Below are positions 36,903 through 46,118 of a stretch of DNA of 58,572 nt, piece by piece; positions within the stretch are counted from its first letter, which is position 1; every line of letters begins with the position of its first letter. The DNA is taken from contig NZ_RBZU01000021.1 in NCBI RefSeq assembly GCF_003628125.1, forward strand, positions 1 to 58,572. Direction: 5' to 3'. Made by a program: the position numbers and the translations under genes. Under the pieces are notes generated by a model. The model saw nothing but the letters and a program-made list of their open reading frames with translations, did not search any database and was not told the DNA's origin. The stretch comes from Pararobbsia silviterrae (GTDB taxonomy: Bacteria; Pseudomonadota; Gammaproteobacteria; Burkholderiales; Burkholderiaceae).

Positions 36903-37772
36903 TCAGGCCGCGCGCCGTGTTTTACGGTAGGCGGGATTCCAGCGAAGCAGCCGGCGTTCGAGCAGCGTCGCGAGCGCGTCGCCGAGCTTGCCGAGCAAGG
37001 CGTACAGCAAGATCCCGACGAGCACGACGTCGGTCTGCAGGAATTCGCGCGCATTCATCGTCATATAGCCGATGCCCGATTGCGCCGAGACCGTCTCCGC
37101 CACGATCAGCGTGACCCACATGAGGCCCAGCGCGAATCGCACGCCGACGAGAATCGACGGCAGCGCGCCCGGCAGGATCACATCGCGGTAGAGCGGCCAA
37201 CCCGACAAGCCGTAGCTCTTCGCCATCTCGATCAGATTGCGATCGACAGCGCGGATCCCGTGATAGGTATTCAGGTAGATCGGAAAGAACACGCCGAGCG
37301 CGACAAGAAACAGCTTCGCCTGCTCGCCGATCCCGAACCAGAGGATCACGAGCGGAATCATCGCGAGCGCGGGGATCGTGCGGATCATTTGCAACGTCGA
37401 GTCGAGCACGAGCGCGACGCGCTCCGAGGTGCCCGTCGCGAGGCCGATCAGCAGCCCCAGCGAACCGCCGACAGCAAACCCCGCGACCGCGCGCAGCGCG
37501 CTGACCTTGACGTTCGCCCACATCGAGCCGTCGAGCGCGAGGCTCCACGCCGACTGGACCACCGCGAGCGGTTCGGGCAGCACGCGCGTCGAGATCCAGG
37601 CCATGCGCGTGCCGGCTTCCCAGACCACAAGGATCAGCAGCGGCAACAACCAGGGCACGATCGACCGGAACGCATGCGCGCGCGATCGCGCCGACCGCTC
37701 GCGCCGCAACGGCTCGGCGGCGCGCTCGGCCGCGTCGGCATGACGAGAATTCGAAACTAGCGGCGTACCCAT
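36903..37772 (-). CDS. ssuC: Aliphatic sulfonate ABC transporter permease
   Basis: A 289-residue inner-membrane permease with six predicted helices and the coupling (EAA) loop at [29 protein letters not shown] near 180-208. Neighbouring blocks [20 protein letters not shown] and [14 protein letters not shown] are typical of SsuC/TauC. The start at 37772 follows GGAG with a 6-nt gap; the much longer in-frame extension upstream overlaps ssuD and is rejected. The gene is 59 bp after ssuD. Confidence 0.92.
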   Translation of the reverse strand: MGTPLVSNSRHADAAERAAEPLRRERSARSRAHAFRSIVPWLLPLLILVVWEAGTRMAWISTRVLPEPLAVVQSAWSLALDGSMWANVKVSALRAVAGFAVGGSLGLLIGLATGTSERVALVLDSTLQMIRTIPALAMIPLVILWFGIGEQAKLFLVALGVFFPIYLNTYHGIRAVDRNLIEMAKSYGLSGWPLYRDVILPGALPSILVGVRFALGLMWVTLIVAETVSAQSGIGYMTMNAREFLQTDVVLVGILLYALLGKLGDALATLLERRLLRWNPAYRKTRRAA

Positions 37773-37831
37773 CCCACTCTCCAGGCAAATGCCATGCATG
37801 CGCCACCGCGCACGCACGGCGGATGACACGA

Positions 37832-38980
37832 TCAGCTTTGCGACGCGCGCGGCAAATACTGGTTGCCGACGACCTCGCCGAACGGACCCGACAACGGACC
37901 GGCGATCTGTTCGCGTTGCTTGCGCGGCAACAACGGGAACACGAGTTCGGCGAACCGGTACGATTCTTCGAGATGCGGGTAGCCCGACAGGATGAACGTC
38001 TCGATGCCGAGTTCGGCGTATTCCTTCATGCGCGCGGCGACTTGCTCCGGATCGCCGACGAGCGCCGTCCCCGCGCCGCCGCGCACGAGCCCGACGCCCG
38101 CCCACAGGTTCGGTGCGATTTCGAGCTTGTCGCGCTTGCCGCCGTGCAGGGCGGCCATGCGGCGCTGGCCTTCGGAGTCCATCTTCGCGAACGCCGTCTG
38201 CGCGCGCGCGATCGTGTCGTCGTCGAGCTTGCTGATCAGCTTGTCGGCGGCGGCCCATGCCTCGGCCGCCGTCTCGCGCACGATCACGTGCAGGCGGATG
38301 CCGAACTTGATCGTGCGTCCCTGATCGGCCGCGCGGCGCCGGATGTCGGCGATCTTCTTCTCGACGGCTTCGAGCGGTTCGCCCCAGGTCAGATACGTGT
38401 CGATATGCGTGGTCGCAATCGCATGCGCCGCGGGCGACGAGCCGCCGAACCACAGCGGCGGATACGGCCGCTGGACCGGCGGATAAAGCGAACGGCCGCC
38501 CTTGCTGGTCAGCAGCTTGCCTTCGAAATCGATCGATTCGTCGCGATGCGACGCTTCGAGAATCTGACGCCAGATATGCAGGAATTCGTCCGTGACCGCG
38601 TAGCGTTCGTCGTGGCTCGAAAACACGCCGTCGCCTTCGAGTTCGGCTTGATCGCCGCCCGTCACGACGTTGATCAGCAAACGGCCGCCCGACAGCCGGT
38701 CGAATGTGGCCGCCATGCGCGCGGCGAGTGCGGGCGTCGTGAGACCGGGCCGGATCGCGACGAGAAACTTGAGCTGCTTGGTCGCGCTGATCAGGCTCGA
38801 CGCCACGACCCATGCGTCTTCGCACGAGCGTCCCGTCGGCAGCAGCACCCCTTCGTATCCGAGCGTGTCCGCCGCGACGGCGACCTGCCGGAAATAGTCG
38901 AAGGTCGCGGCGCGCGCGCCGTCCGTCGTGCCGAGGTAGCGGCTGTCGCCGTGAGTCGGGATAAACCAGAAGACATTCAT
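37832..38980 (-). CDS. ssuD: FMNH2-dependent alkanesulfonate monooxygenase
   Basis: A 382-residue luciferase-fold enzyme that uses FMNH2 from SsuE and oxygen to release sulfite from alkanesulfonates, giving aldehydes. Family blocks are [18 protein letters not shown] at the start, [14 protein letters not shown] (containing the Cys near residue 54 seen in E. coli SsuD), [28 protein letters not shown] and [17 protein letters not shown]. The ATG at 38980 matches the family start and has AAGGA about 10 nt upstream. It is followed by ssuC and separated from ssuA by a 212-bp spacer holding a 14-bp repeat. Confidence 0.94.
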   Translation of the reverse strand: MNVFWFIPTHGDSRYLGTTDGARAATFDYFRQVAVAADTLGYEGVLLPTGRSCEDAWVVASSLISATKQLKFLVAIRPGLTTPALAARMAATFDRLSGGRLLINVVTGGDQAELEGDGVFSSHDERYAVTDEFLHIWRQILEASHRDESIDFEGKLLTSKGGRSLYPPVQRPYPPLWFGGSSPAAHAIATTHIDTYLTWGEPLEAVEKKIADIRRRAADQGRTIKFGIRLHVIVRETAAEAWAAADKLISKLDDDTIARAQTAFAKMDSEGQRRMAALHGGKRDKLEIAPNLWAGVGLVRGGAGTALVGDPEQVAARMKEYAELGIETFILSGYPHLEESYRFAELVFPLLPRKQREQIAGPLSGPFGEVVGNQYLPRASQS

Positions 38981-39046
38981 TGGAACCGTTCCTTGTTCGC
39001 GGTGAGGCGTCACGTGTGTCGAGATTCAGATCAGGTTTGGAGTCGG

Positions 39047-39102
39047 GGGCGGCCGGCCAGGTGCGGCCGGCTAGGTGCGGCCGGCTAGGCTGGCCGGCGA
39101 CG
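39047..39102. repeat. 14-bp tandem repeat in ssuA-ssuD spacer
   Basis: Copies GTGCGGCCGGCTAG (39061-39074 and 39075-39088) are exact, with a diverged copy before (GGGCGGCCGGCCAG, 39047-39060) and a partial one after (39089-39102). Each contains the palindrome GCCGGC, so the transcript could fold in several registers. Confidence 0.85.
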
Positions 39103-39192
39103 TGCGACGACGCCGGCCGCGAGCCGCGTCCATCGCGCGCTGCCGAACCGGCTGCGTCGATCGGCAGCGCGCGGCGCGCGCGCCGAAGCGGG

Positions 39193-40170
39193 TCATGCCT
39201 TCCACCGCACTTGCTTGACGTCGAGCTTGCGCGGGATCAACTTGAGCTCGGTGAACGTGTCGGCGATGTTCTGCTGGTAGGCGACGATCTCGTCGCTGAT
39301 CGGCTGCACGCCGAACGAATAGCGTCCGACCGCGAGATCGACGACCGGTTGATCGAGGCCCGTGTTCGGCGCGAGCACGCGCGTGACCTCCGACGGATGG
39401 GCCTTGCCCCACGCATCGGTATCGCGGAGTTCGTCGATCACGGCGTGCACGAGTTCGGGCGCGCGCTCGGTGAACGCACGGGCCGCGACATAGAACTGCA
39501 GATTGCGCACGAGTCCGGTGCCGTCGACGAGCACCTTCGCGCCCGCGTGCTGGATCGACGCGAAATACGGATCCCAAATGGCCCAGGCATCGACGTTGTT
39601 CTGTTCGAACGCCGCGCGCGCATCGGCGGGCGCCAGATAGACGGGCTGGATGTCTTCGTAACGCAGCTTGGCCGACGCGAGCGCGCGCACGAGCAGGTAG
39701 TGCACGTTCGAGCCGCGATTGAGCGCAACCTTCTTGCCGCGCAGATCGGCGACCGAACGGATCGACGAATTCTTCGGAATCACGATCGCCTCGGCAGCCG
39801 GAGCCGGCGGCTCGTTGCCGACGTAGACGAAATCGACGCCGCCCGCCTGCGCGAAGATCGGCGGCGTCTCGCCGACCGTGCCGATATCGACCGCGCCCGC
39901 GTTGAGGCCTTCGAGCAGTTGCGGGCCCGCCGGAAACTCGAGCCATTGCACCGTCGCGCCGATTGCCGCGAGGCGCTTCTCGAGCGTGCCGCGCGATTTG
40001 ACGATGACGAGCGTGCCGTACTTCTGATAGCCGATGCGGACCACCTTGCTGCCTTGGGCCGCGGCCTTGAGCGGGCCGCCGAAGCCGAGCGTCGCGCCGA
40101 GCGCGGCCGCCGCCGATGCGCGCAGCAGCGCGCGTTTGCTTGTATTGATCGGGTTGCGAGGGTCAGTCAT
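39193..40170 (-). CDS. ssuA: Sulfonate ABC transporter substrate-binding protein
   Basis: A 325-residue periplasmic binding protein for aliphatic sulfonates. The signal peptide runs to about residue 40 (RALLRASAAAALGATLGFGGPLKAAAQG), with an Arg-rich start that hints at possible Tat export. The mature part shows IGYQKYGTLVIVKSRGTLEKRL, EFPAGPQLLEGLNAGAVDIGTVGETPPIFAQA and GSNVHYLLVRAL, all SsuA-like. The ATG at 40170 is preferred over a TTG at 40188. It lies 272 bp downstream of ssuE, an unusually wide gap within the operon, so a second promoter is possible. Confidence 0.92.
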   Translation of the reverse strand: MTDPRNPINTSKRALLRASAAAALGATLGFGGPLKAAAQGSKVVRIGYQKYGTLVIVKSRGTLEKRLAAIGATVQWLEFPAGPQLLEGLNAGAVDIGTVGETPPIFAQAGGVDFVYVGNEPPAPAAEAIVIPKNSSIRSVADLRGKKVALNRGSNVHYLLVRALASAKLRYEDIQPVYLAPADARAAFEQNNVDAWAIWDPYFASIQHAGAKVLVDGTGLVRNLQFYVAARAFTERAPELVHAVIDELRDTDAWGKAHPSEVTRVLAPNTGLDQPVVDLAVGRYSFGVQPISDEIVAYQQNIADTFTELKLIPRKLDVKQVRWKA

Positions 40171-40442
40171 GTTCGTCGTGAATTCCAATGAGTCGGCGGC
40201 CTGCCTGGCGTGGGCGGATCGGATATCGGTGCGAAGCCCGGTTCGACGCGCGCGGTCGCGCGATCAACAGAAACAGCCCGCACCGGATCGACCGGCGCAG
40301 GCAAACGAACATTCGATGCTTACGCCTAAGCCCCAGGCTTTGCCGCCATCAACAAGAAAGTGAGAGCGTGCAAATCCAACCGACCGCCCTGACCCGCCGC
40401 CGTGCAGATATCACGCGCGGATCCGGACGGTCCGTTCAAGGC

Positions 40443-41093
40443 TTAGTACTGACATCGCGCCGACACCGGCGCGTGGACTTGTGCGGTATCGCCCGCGCCG
40501 ACCGTGGCCGGCGCGCGCAGCGCATCGACACGGCGCGTGCGCTCGCGATGCTCGCGCAACTCGGCCTCGTCGAACCAGACGCGTCCGAAGGCATCGATCG
40601 ATTGCGTGAGCCGCTCGGCGACGCACGCGGCCGTCTGATAACCGGATTCGCCCGACGGGACTTCGGCATCGGTAGCAAACACGTTGGCGAGCACATGACG
40701 CGCGCCGAGCGCCGACAGCACGGGTTTGAGCGCGTAGTCGAGCGCGAGCAGATGCGCGAGGCTGCCGCCCGTCGCGATCGGCTGCACGAGCTTCCCCGTC
40801 AGACCGGTCTGCGGCAGCAGATCGAGAAACGTCTTGAGCAAACCGCTATACGCGACCTTGTAGACCGGCGTCGCGATGACGACCGCCTTGGCGTGTTCGA
40901 CGAGTTCGAGCGCTTCGCGGATCGCCGGATGCGCGACGTCCGCGTGAAGCAGCGCCTCGGCCGGCAGATCGCGCGGTTCGATGCGACGCGTTGCGATGCC
41001 GCGCGCATGCAGCAACGTTTCCGCGGCGCTCAGCAAATGCGTGCTGCGCGAGCGTGCTGACGGACTTCCGGAAATCGTGACGACATATGACAT
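40443..41093 (-). CDS. ssuE: NADPH-dependent FMN reductase
   Basis: A 216-residue flavodoxin-fold reductase that supplies FMNH2 to SsuD. The FMN phosphate loop SGSPSARSRST is at about 8-18, followed by VIATPVYKVAYSGLLKTFLDLLP near 72-94 and GGSLAHLLALDYALKPVL near 107-124, as in SsuE. The ATG at 41093 is the family start. It is the first gene of the ssu operon; the leader contains a perfect 13-bp inverted repeat 34-68 nt upstream. A Cys ends the protein two residues before the C-terminus. Confidence 0.93.
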   Translation of the reverse strand: MSYVVTISGSPSARSRSTHLLSAAETLLHARGIATRRIEPRDLPAEALLHADVAHPAIREALELVEHAKAVVIATPVYKVAYSGLLKTFLDLLPQTGLTGKLVQPIATGGSLAHLLALDYALKPVLSALGARHVLANVFATDAEVPSGESGYQTAACVAERLTQSIDAFGRVWFDEAELREHRERTRRVDALRAPATVGAGDTAQVHAPVSARCQY

Positions 41094-41126
41094 CGGGCAA
41101 GCATCCTTGACTTCGTTGAGCGTCGG

Positions 41127-41161
41127 ACGTGACCGGTTCGAACCGCCTGAACCGGTCACGT
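41127..41161. promoter_or_regulatory. Perfect 13-bp inverted repeat before ssuE
   Basis: ACGTGACCGGTTC (41127-41139) is exactly complementary to GAACCGGTCACGT (41149-41161) with a 9-nt loop. It lies in the ssuE promoter or leader, so it could be an operator or an RNA hairpin. It does not resemble a typical CysB site that I know. Confidence 0.6.
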
Positions 41162-41342
41162 CATGCGTTGAAATGCAGTCTAAGGACACCAAGAATCTTT
41201 TAGAACGAACGAATTTCGATTAGGTTGTGCGAATTCGTGCTTTACCGATGCGCACACGCCCGGCTGTCCGCGCACGGCCCGCCTATAATGGCGCCCTGGT
41301 TCACGGCCGTCGGCGTGCGACGCCGCTCCCCACACGAGTCTC

Positions 41343-41765
41343 ATGCAACGAATCATCCTGCCTTATATCGCGGGCTTTCTCGCGGTCATCTTTTTCCAGC
41401 AGCCGACGATCGAGCTGCTTCATCTGGCGGGCGTGACCGCCAATACGGCTTATCCACTCGTTGCGATAGCGCCGCTCGGCGTGCCCGCGTTCGTCATGTC
41501 GGCGCTCGTCGACGGCGTGGTCGCGATCGTCATGGCGTGGCTGCTGCGCGTCTCGCCCGCGCGTCCCGCGCCATGGATCGGGTCGTTCGTGTTCGGCGGG
41601 ATCGCGCTGACGGCGCTATCGATCTTCGTGCTGGGGCCGTTGCGCGGCGAATGGCCGAGCGGCAACATCCTGCCGCGCGTGGCATTCGAATTCGTGACCG
41701 ATGCGATGTGGGGATGGGGCGCGCTCGTGTTTATGCGCGCGTTCATGGGAACGGACGCCGACTAG
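41343..41765 (+). CDS. Hypothetical four-helix membrane protein
   Basis: A 140-residue integral membrane protein of unknown function. Four hydrophobic segments lie at about 4-20, 38-68, 80-98 and 117-135. Almost no soluble part is present apart from a short loop (ARPAPWIG) and an acidic end. It is divergent from ssuE. The start has no strong ribosome site, but the hydrophobic N-terminus starts right after the ATG. No family motif is recognised. Confidence 0.7.
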   Translation: MQRIILPYIAGFLAVIFFQQPTIELLHLAGVTANTAYPLVAIAPLGVPAFVMSALVDGVVAIVMAWLLRVSPARPAPWIGSFVFGGIALTALSIFVLGPLRGEWPSGNILPRVAFEFVTDAMWGWGALVFMRAFMGTDAD

Positions 41766-41798
41766 GCGTCCCGGGACGTCACGGCGCGTCGCTCGGCG

Positions 41799-41963
41799 TC
41801 AGTCAACGCCGGTGTCCGACTCGCCGAGCGCGGGGAGATCCGACCGTGGGGCGCCGCTACCGTCGCGCAAGTTCGACACGGCCGACGCGATCGCGATCGC
41901 AATGCCCGCGGCCGTGAGGCCCGCGGCGGTCGCGAAGAAGAAGTAGGAATTCAAGTCGCCCAT
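41799..41963 (-). CDS. Small single-helix membrane protein, 54 aa
   Basis: A 54-residue peptide starting at ATG 41963 behind a G-rich ribosome site (GGGGG). The sequence starts MGDLNSYFFFATAAGLTAAG; one membrane helix spans about 8-30 and a short Ser/Asp-rich tail follows. An in-frame upstream start at 42038 would add 25 residues. It converges with the four-helix membrane protein. The family is unknown, and the call rests on the ribosome site and the clean single helix. Confidence 0.55.
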   Translation of the reverse strand: MGDLNSYFFFATAAGLTAAGIAIAIASAVSNLRDGSGAPRSDLPALGESDTGVD

Positions 41964-42207
41964 CGCGGGCCCCCGTAGGATCTTGTAGTTGATTGCCTTT
42001 GCTCTAGCAAGCACTGTGCCGCTGCTTGCCGTTCCCAATAAACAAAGGGTTGGCGCGCTTCCGATCCGATTGTCGGCAACGCGTTTGTAACTTTGACGGC
42101 GCTTTCAACGACAAACTTGCTCAATACGACGATCGGCGCATCGGTGCGGAATCCACACCACGCTTAGCGCGCGCGACAGACGCCCGACGCGGCGACGACC
42201 CCGATAT

Positions 42208-42546
42208 TCAGGCGGGCCGTGCATGGACCGATCGCGCGCGGAAGACCGTCGTCACGGGGCCCGGGGGAAAATGACCGCTCTTCAGTAGGATGGACGCGGC
42301 GTTCGAGAGCATCAGGTGCTGCCGCGCAGCCGCTTCGATCGCGATTCGGCCGCGGTCGAACGCATGCAACCAGGCGCGCGCATCGGCGACCTCGGTCGCA
42401 TCCGCAACATCAGCGCCGAAGTGATCCTCGAGCGCTTCGACGGTAATCGCGCACGCGACCCGTCTGCCGTCGACATGCGCAACGAACGATACCGTCAGAT
42501 TGTCCGAGCGGTACGCCGGCCGGCTATCCGGAAATTCGATCTGCAT
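42208..42546 (-). CDS. DUF1488 family protein
   Basis: A 112-residue soluble protein matching the DUF1488 pattern: an opening beta strand MQIEFPDSRPAYRSDNLTVSF, a second strand with RRVACAITVEALEDHFGAD, and a helix around RGRIAIEAAARQHL. The function of the family is unknown. The start at 42546 follows GGAGG 6 nt upstream. Its first 23 bases overlap the 3' end of the upstream hypothetical gene on the same strand, which suggests coupled expression. Confidence 0.75.
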   Translation of the reverse strand: MQIEFPDSRPAYRSDNLTVSFVAHVDGRRVACAITVEALEDHFGADVADATEVADARAWLHAFDRGRIAIEAAARQHLMLSNAASILLKSGHFPPGPVTTVFRARSVHARPA

Positions 42547-42949
42547 CGTCTTCCTCCGCGGAAGCGTCATGCGGCCTTGTATTGTAGCCAAGGTCGGACA
42601 GCGTGCGGGGGACGTCGATCACGAAAAGCGAGCGTGTCACCGGACCGTCATAGGAAAAGCGCAGCGACTGCGCCTGCGCACGCAAGGCGGCGTGGATGCG
42701 ATCGCGTCCGCGCGTATCGAGCGCGCTCAGGCGATCGAGCGCCTGCGCGGTAAAGCGGAACAGTACGCCCCAGTTCAGATTGCCCGCGCAATCGCGCGAT
42801 CCGTCCGTTCTCCAGTTGAAAAACAGGCCCGGCCCCGCCTCGGAGCCGACCTGCCAAACCTCGGCCGTTTGCGGAAACAGATCGGCCAGCGTGTCGACGA
42901 GCTCGCGCAGCGCCGGATGTTCAATCAAGACATTCTGGTTCGAGTGCAT
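42524..42949 (-). CDS. Hypothetical protein overlapping the DUF1488 gene
   Basis: A 141-residue soluble protein starting at ATG 42949 (MHSNQNVLIEHPALREL). It has aromatic-rich central strands (AEVWQVGSEAGPGLFFNWRTDG, NLNWGVLFRFTAQALDRL) and an acidic tail. The much longer in-frame extension to 43195 is rejected as low complexity and overlapping the opposite lipoprotein gene. I do not recognise a family. The 23-bp overlap with the DUF1488 gene in another frame points to a two-gene unit. Confidence 0.6.
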   Translation of the reverse strand: MHSNQNVLIEHPALRELVDTLADLFPQTAEVWQVGSEAGPGLFFNWRTDGSRDCAGNLNWGVLFRFTAQALDRLSALDTRGRDRIHAALRAQAQSLRFSYDGPVTRSLFVIDVPRTLSDLGYNTRPHDASAEEDDADRISG

Positions 42950-43156
42950 AAATGAAATCGAAACGTCAATGTCCTTGACCGCGCAGCGGGTGTGCCCAAC
43001 CCGCTCCGATGCAGCATTTTCGAACGATTGTTGCTCGCGCTTACATCCTCCGCGCCCGGTCCGCGCGCCGGCGTCGGTCTCGCGGATCGCCCCTCCGGAT
43101 ATACGGCACGCGGATTGCTCGCCCTCGATGTCGTTGACGCCGCATAAGGAAAGACG

Positions 43157-43582
43157 ATGACGCGCAGACGGAAGCTTCGGGAACACCATGCCCACGCAGA
43201 CTCGCGCGCGGCTCGCGCAATGCGTGCGATGAATGCAATGCGCGCCGCATTCATCGAGCGCGGACGGCTACGCGTTCGGATTGGAACGATTGCGACGCCA
43301 TCGATCGTCGCGCTGGCCTTCTGCGCGAGCGCCTGCAGCACGAGCTCGAAGGACGTCGTCCACCTGCCCGACGGCCAATCGGGATTCGCGGTCAATTGCA
43401 GCGGCGCGGGCTCAGGTTCGAGCTGGGCCGAATGCTATCAACTCGCAGGCGACGCGTGCGGTGCGAACGGATACGACATCGTATCGAAGGACAACGATGA
43501 CGGCGCCGCGGCCGGCGGCGGCGTCAGCAATCTGGCGACGGCGAATGTCAAAAGCCGATCCATGATTATTCGATGCAAGTAA
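43157..43582 (+). CDS. Small lipoprotein of unknown function
   Basis: A 141-residue protein with a good ribosome site (AAGGA, 6 nt gap) before ATG 43157. The N-terminus is long and very basic (about 40 residues) before a hydrophobic segment IATPSIVALAFCASAC that ends in a lipobox-like FCASAC. A shorter start at one of the internal Met codons (about residues 22-28) would give a more normal signal peptide but has no ribosome site. The mature part has four cysteines and ends RSMIIRCK, with GYDIVSKDNDDG before it. It is divergent from the overlapping hypothetical pair. Confidence 0.7.
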   Translation: MTRRRKLREHHAHADSRAARAMRAMNAMRAAFIERGRLRVRIGTIATPSIVALAFCASACSTSSKDVVHLPDGQSGFAVNCSGAGSGSSWAECYQLAGDACGANGYDIVSKDNDDGAAAGGGVSNLATANVKSRSMIIRCK

Positions 43583-43812
43583 ATCGAAATCGTCGGATTT
43601 AATCGATCGCTTATTTAATTTCGAAAACATTGCGCGTTTGAATTGATGGCTTATTTTGATGTATCCATCATTTGCCATGCGCGCGACGCCACGAATCAAG
43701 CGTTGCCGATCCGCGCGATACAGGGACGACGCGATATATCAGCGCTTCGAGCGATATCGATGACAGCCAATACCTTGGCCGGTAAAAAATAATCGAATAA
43801 TCGGGCGTCATC

Positions 43813-43839
43813 TGAATTTTTTGATTTTCCGACCGATAA
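43813..43839 (+). promoter_or_regulatory. Sigma-28 (FliA) promoter for the second chemoreceptor
   Basis: The -35 TGAATTTT (43813-43820) matches TAAAGTTT at six of eight positions. The -10 ACCGATAA (43832-43839) matches GCCGATAA at seven of eight. The spacer is 11 nt, and the receptor start is 31 bp downstream. Confidence 0.72.
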
Positions 43840-43869
43840 CTGAGTTGTGTCATTACTCTCCAGGTCGCC

Positions 43870-45345
43870 ATGAATCTTCATTCACCCGCGGGCGAGCATG
43901 CGTCTGCCTTCGTGTCGCGCCGCTCGTCGGCTTCACGTGCGCTTGACGCGGTCGCGCGTCAGGGCGACTTCACGATGTACCTGACGCTCGTGTGTTCGCT
44001 GATCGCAGCACTGCTCGTCGGTTACCACTACGACGCCTTGATGCTCGCGTTCCTTGTATCGTGCGCGTTGCTTGTCGCGGGCAGCCTCGGATTCTTCGCG
44101 CTGCGCGGTACTCGCACCTCATGCGTGCTGCTGACCGTCAGCAATGCCGCAGCTGTCGCATTACATATCCAGCTTGCGGGCGGCACGACCGAATTCCACT
44201 TCGGCGCGTTCGTGCTGCTCGGACTCTTGCTCGTCTATCGGGACTGGCGCCCGGTCGTGCTGGGCGCTGGCGTATTCGCCGTGCATCACTTTCTGTTCGA
44301 TCGCCTGCAGGCGATGGGCTTCCCCGTGTTCTGCACCGTGCATGCAAACTTTCCGCTCGTTGTGCTGCACGCGACCTATGTCGTGCTGCAAACCGCGATC
44401 GAGATCTTTCTGGCGATGCAATTGCATCGCGCGGCCGTCGAAGCCGCGGAACTCGCGTCGATCGTCCGGGCCGTGGACCACGGCGACCGCGTCTGCCTCG
44501 CCATCGAACACGTGCCGACGAGTGCGCCGACCGCGATCGTGCTCAAGAAGGCGATCGGCCGGATCCGCGTCGCGATGAGTCAGGTCAGCGAGAGCACCGA
44601 GACTGTCGAAGGCGCGGCGATGGGCATCGCCGACGGCAATTCGAGCCTGAGCCGTCGTACCGAGACGCAAGCCAGCAGCTTGCAGGAAACGGCCGCCTCG
44701 ATGGAACAATTCACGGGGACCGTCAAACAGAACGCGGAGAACGCAACGCAGGCGAGTCAGCTCGCCGATACCGCGTCCGCGGTCGCGCGCGACGGCGGCG
44801 TGGTCGTGGAGCGCGTCGTCGAGACAATGGGATCGATCGACGCGGCCGCGAAGAAAATGGCGGACATCATCGCCGTCATCGAGGGCATCGCGTTCCAGAC
44901 GAACATCCTCGCGTTGAATGCCGCGGTCGAAGCCGCGCGCGCGGGCGAACAGGGCCGCGGCTTCGCCGTCGTCGCGGGCGAAGTCCGCTCGCTTGCGCAG
45001 CGCTCGGCGACGGCCGCGAAAGAGATCAAGGCCTTGATCGTCGATTCGGTGACGAAGGTCGATGTCGGCGCCAAGCTCGTGGGCGAAGCCGGCGCCACGA
45101 TGAGCAATGTGGTCACGAGCATCCGTCGCGTGGCGGACATCATGGGCGAGATCACGGCGGCGACGCAGGAGCAGGCGCAAGGCATCGAACAGGTCCATCA
45201 GGTCATCACGCAGATGGACAGCAAGACCCAGGAGGACGTCGCGCTCGTCGGACAAGCCGCCGAAGCATCGGCCTCGCTGCACGAGTCGGCGAGCAAGCTT
45301 CGCGAAATCGTCGGGGTGTTCGATTGGGCCGCCGGAACAGCCTGA
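43870..45345 (+). CDS. Chemoreceptor with histidine-rich six-helix membrane sensor
   Basis: A 491-residue methyl-accepting chemotaxis protein. Instead of a periplasmic sensor it has about six membrane helices between residues 36 and 185. They carry several histidines (H53, H99, H110, H139, H140, H158, H167) in blocks such as [21 protein letters not shown] and [19 protein letters not shown]. No clear HAMP follows; the linker leads to the signalling domain, whose tip has [20 protein letters not shown] near 344-363. The His pattern suggests metal or haem binding, but this is inference. It lacks a C-terminal CheR tether. A sigma-28 promoter lies directly upstream. Confidence 0.9.
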   Translation: MNLHSPAGEHASAFVSRRSSASRALDAVARQGDFTMYLTLVCSLIAALLVGYHYDALMLAFLVSCALLVAGSLGFFALRGTRTSCVLLTVSNAAAVALHIQLAGGTTEFHFGAFVLLGLLLVYRDWRPVVLGAGVFAVHHFLFDRLQAMGFPVFCTVHANFPLVVLHATYVVLQTAIEIFLAMQLHRAAVEAAELASIVRAVDHGDRVCLAIEHVPTSAPTAIVLKKAIGRIRVAMSQVSESTETVEGAAMGIADGNSSLSRRTETQASSLQETAASMEQFTGTVKQNAENATQASQLADTASAVARDGGVVVERVVETMGSIDAAAKKMADIIAVIEGIAFQTNILALNAAVEAARAGEQGRGFAVVAGEVRSLAQRSATAAKEIKALIVDSVTKVDVGAKLVGEAGATMSNVVTSIRRVADIMGEITAATQEQAQGIEQVHQVITQMDSKTQEDVALVGQAAEASASLHESASKLREIVGVFDWAAGTA

Positions 45346-45456
45346 CGCGTGACGAGGCGAGGCGGGGCAATGGACGACGCGAGGCAAATGGCGGCGCGGG
45401 GCGAAATCGGCCCGCCGTCAAAGCGGATCGAAAGCGTCGCGCGTTGCCCAGAAAGC

Positions 45457-45490
45457 AAAAAAGCCCGATTTCCATAAGAAATCAGGCTTT
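45457..45490 (-). terminator. Rho-independent terminator of the tRNA unit
   Basis: On the minus strand AAAGCCTGATTTC pairs with GAAATCGGGCTTT (one G-U pair, 5-nt loop) and runs into six T residues. It lies 12 bp beyond the second tRNA 3' end. On the plus strand the same hairpin has one mismatch. Confidence 0.85.
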
Positions 45491-45501
45491 CCGTGTCCTG
45501 C

Positions 45502-45578
<77 letters not shown>

Positions 45579-45745
45579 CCCGTATGAAATCTTTCGAAGT
45601 CGTTGGCGTATCCGTGCGGCAACTGGCTTTGAAGTTCACGTGCACTGCAGAAACGAACGCGCAATCCGCGCACGCTGCATCACACGACAACTTCATGCGA
45701 GACGGACGCACACTGCACGCATCCGACATCGACATATTCTGGCTT

Positions 45746-45822
<77 letters not shown>

Positions 45823-45838
45823 TCCGTCGAAAGAAAAG

Positions 45839-45867
45839 AGTATAAGGAACTAAGCGGCCGCATGCAA
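45839..45867 (-). promoter_or_regulatory. Promoter of the tRNA-fMet pair
   Basis: On the minus strand TTGCAT (45867-45862) and TATACT (45844-45839) are 17 nt apart, and the first tRNA begins about 17 bp after the -10. The pair and the terminator at 45457 define a two-gene transcript. Confidence 0.75.
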
Positions 45868-46118
45868 GCCCTTTCTTCGCTTGCTATCCATTCGCGCTGT
45901 GTCTTCGCGTATTCGCATGGGCATTCGCGCTGTGCGCGTGAACCGCATGACGTGTTCTACGCGCATTCGATGATGCATCGATGACGTCGCGCTATCGCGC
46001 ATGCGATGCGGCGCAAAAGACGCGTGCAGCATGCGTCCCTCCTCCGCCGCTTCGCGTGCCAATGCTAAACTCGCTGCATTCCATTCCAGCGACCCACGCG
46101 CGGCTCTCATTGTCCTCA

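Noticed and set aside
36903-38825. A fused 640-residue SsuC with a long N-terminal extension
   Set aside because: The extension is the ssuD region read in another frame; the permease has a good ribosome site and family start at 37772.
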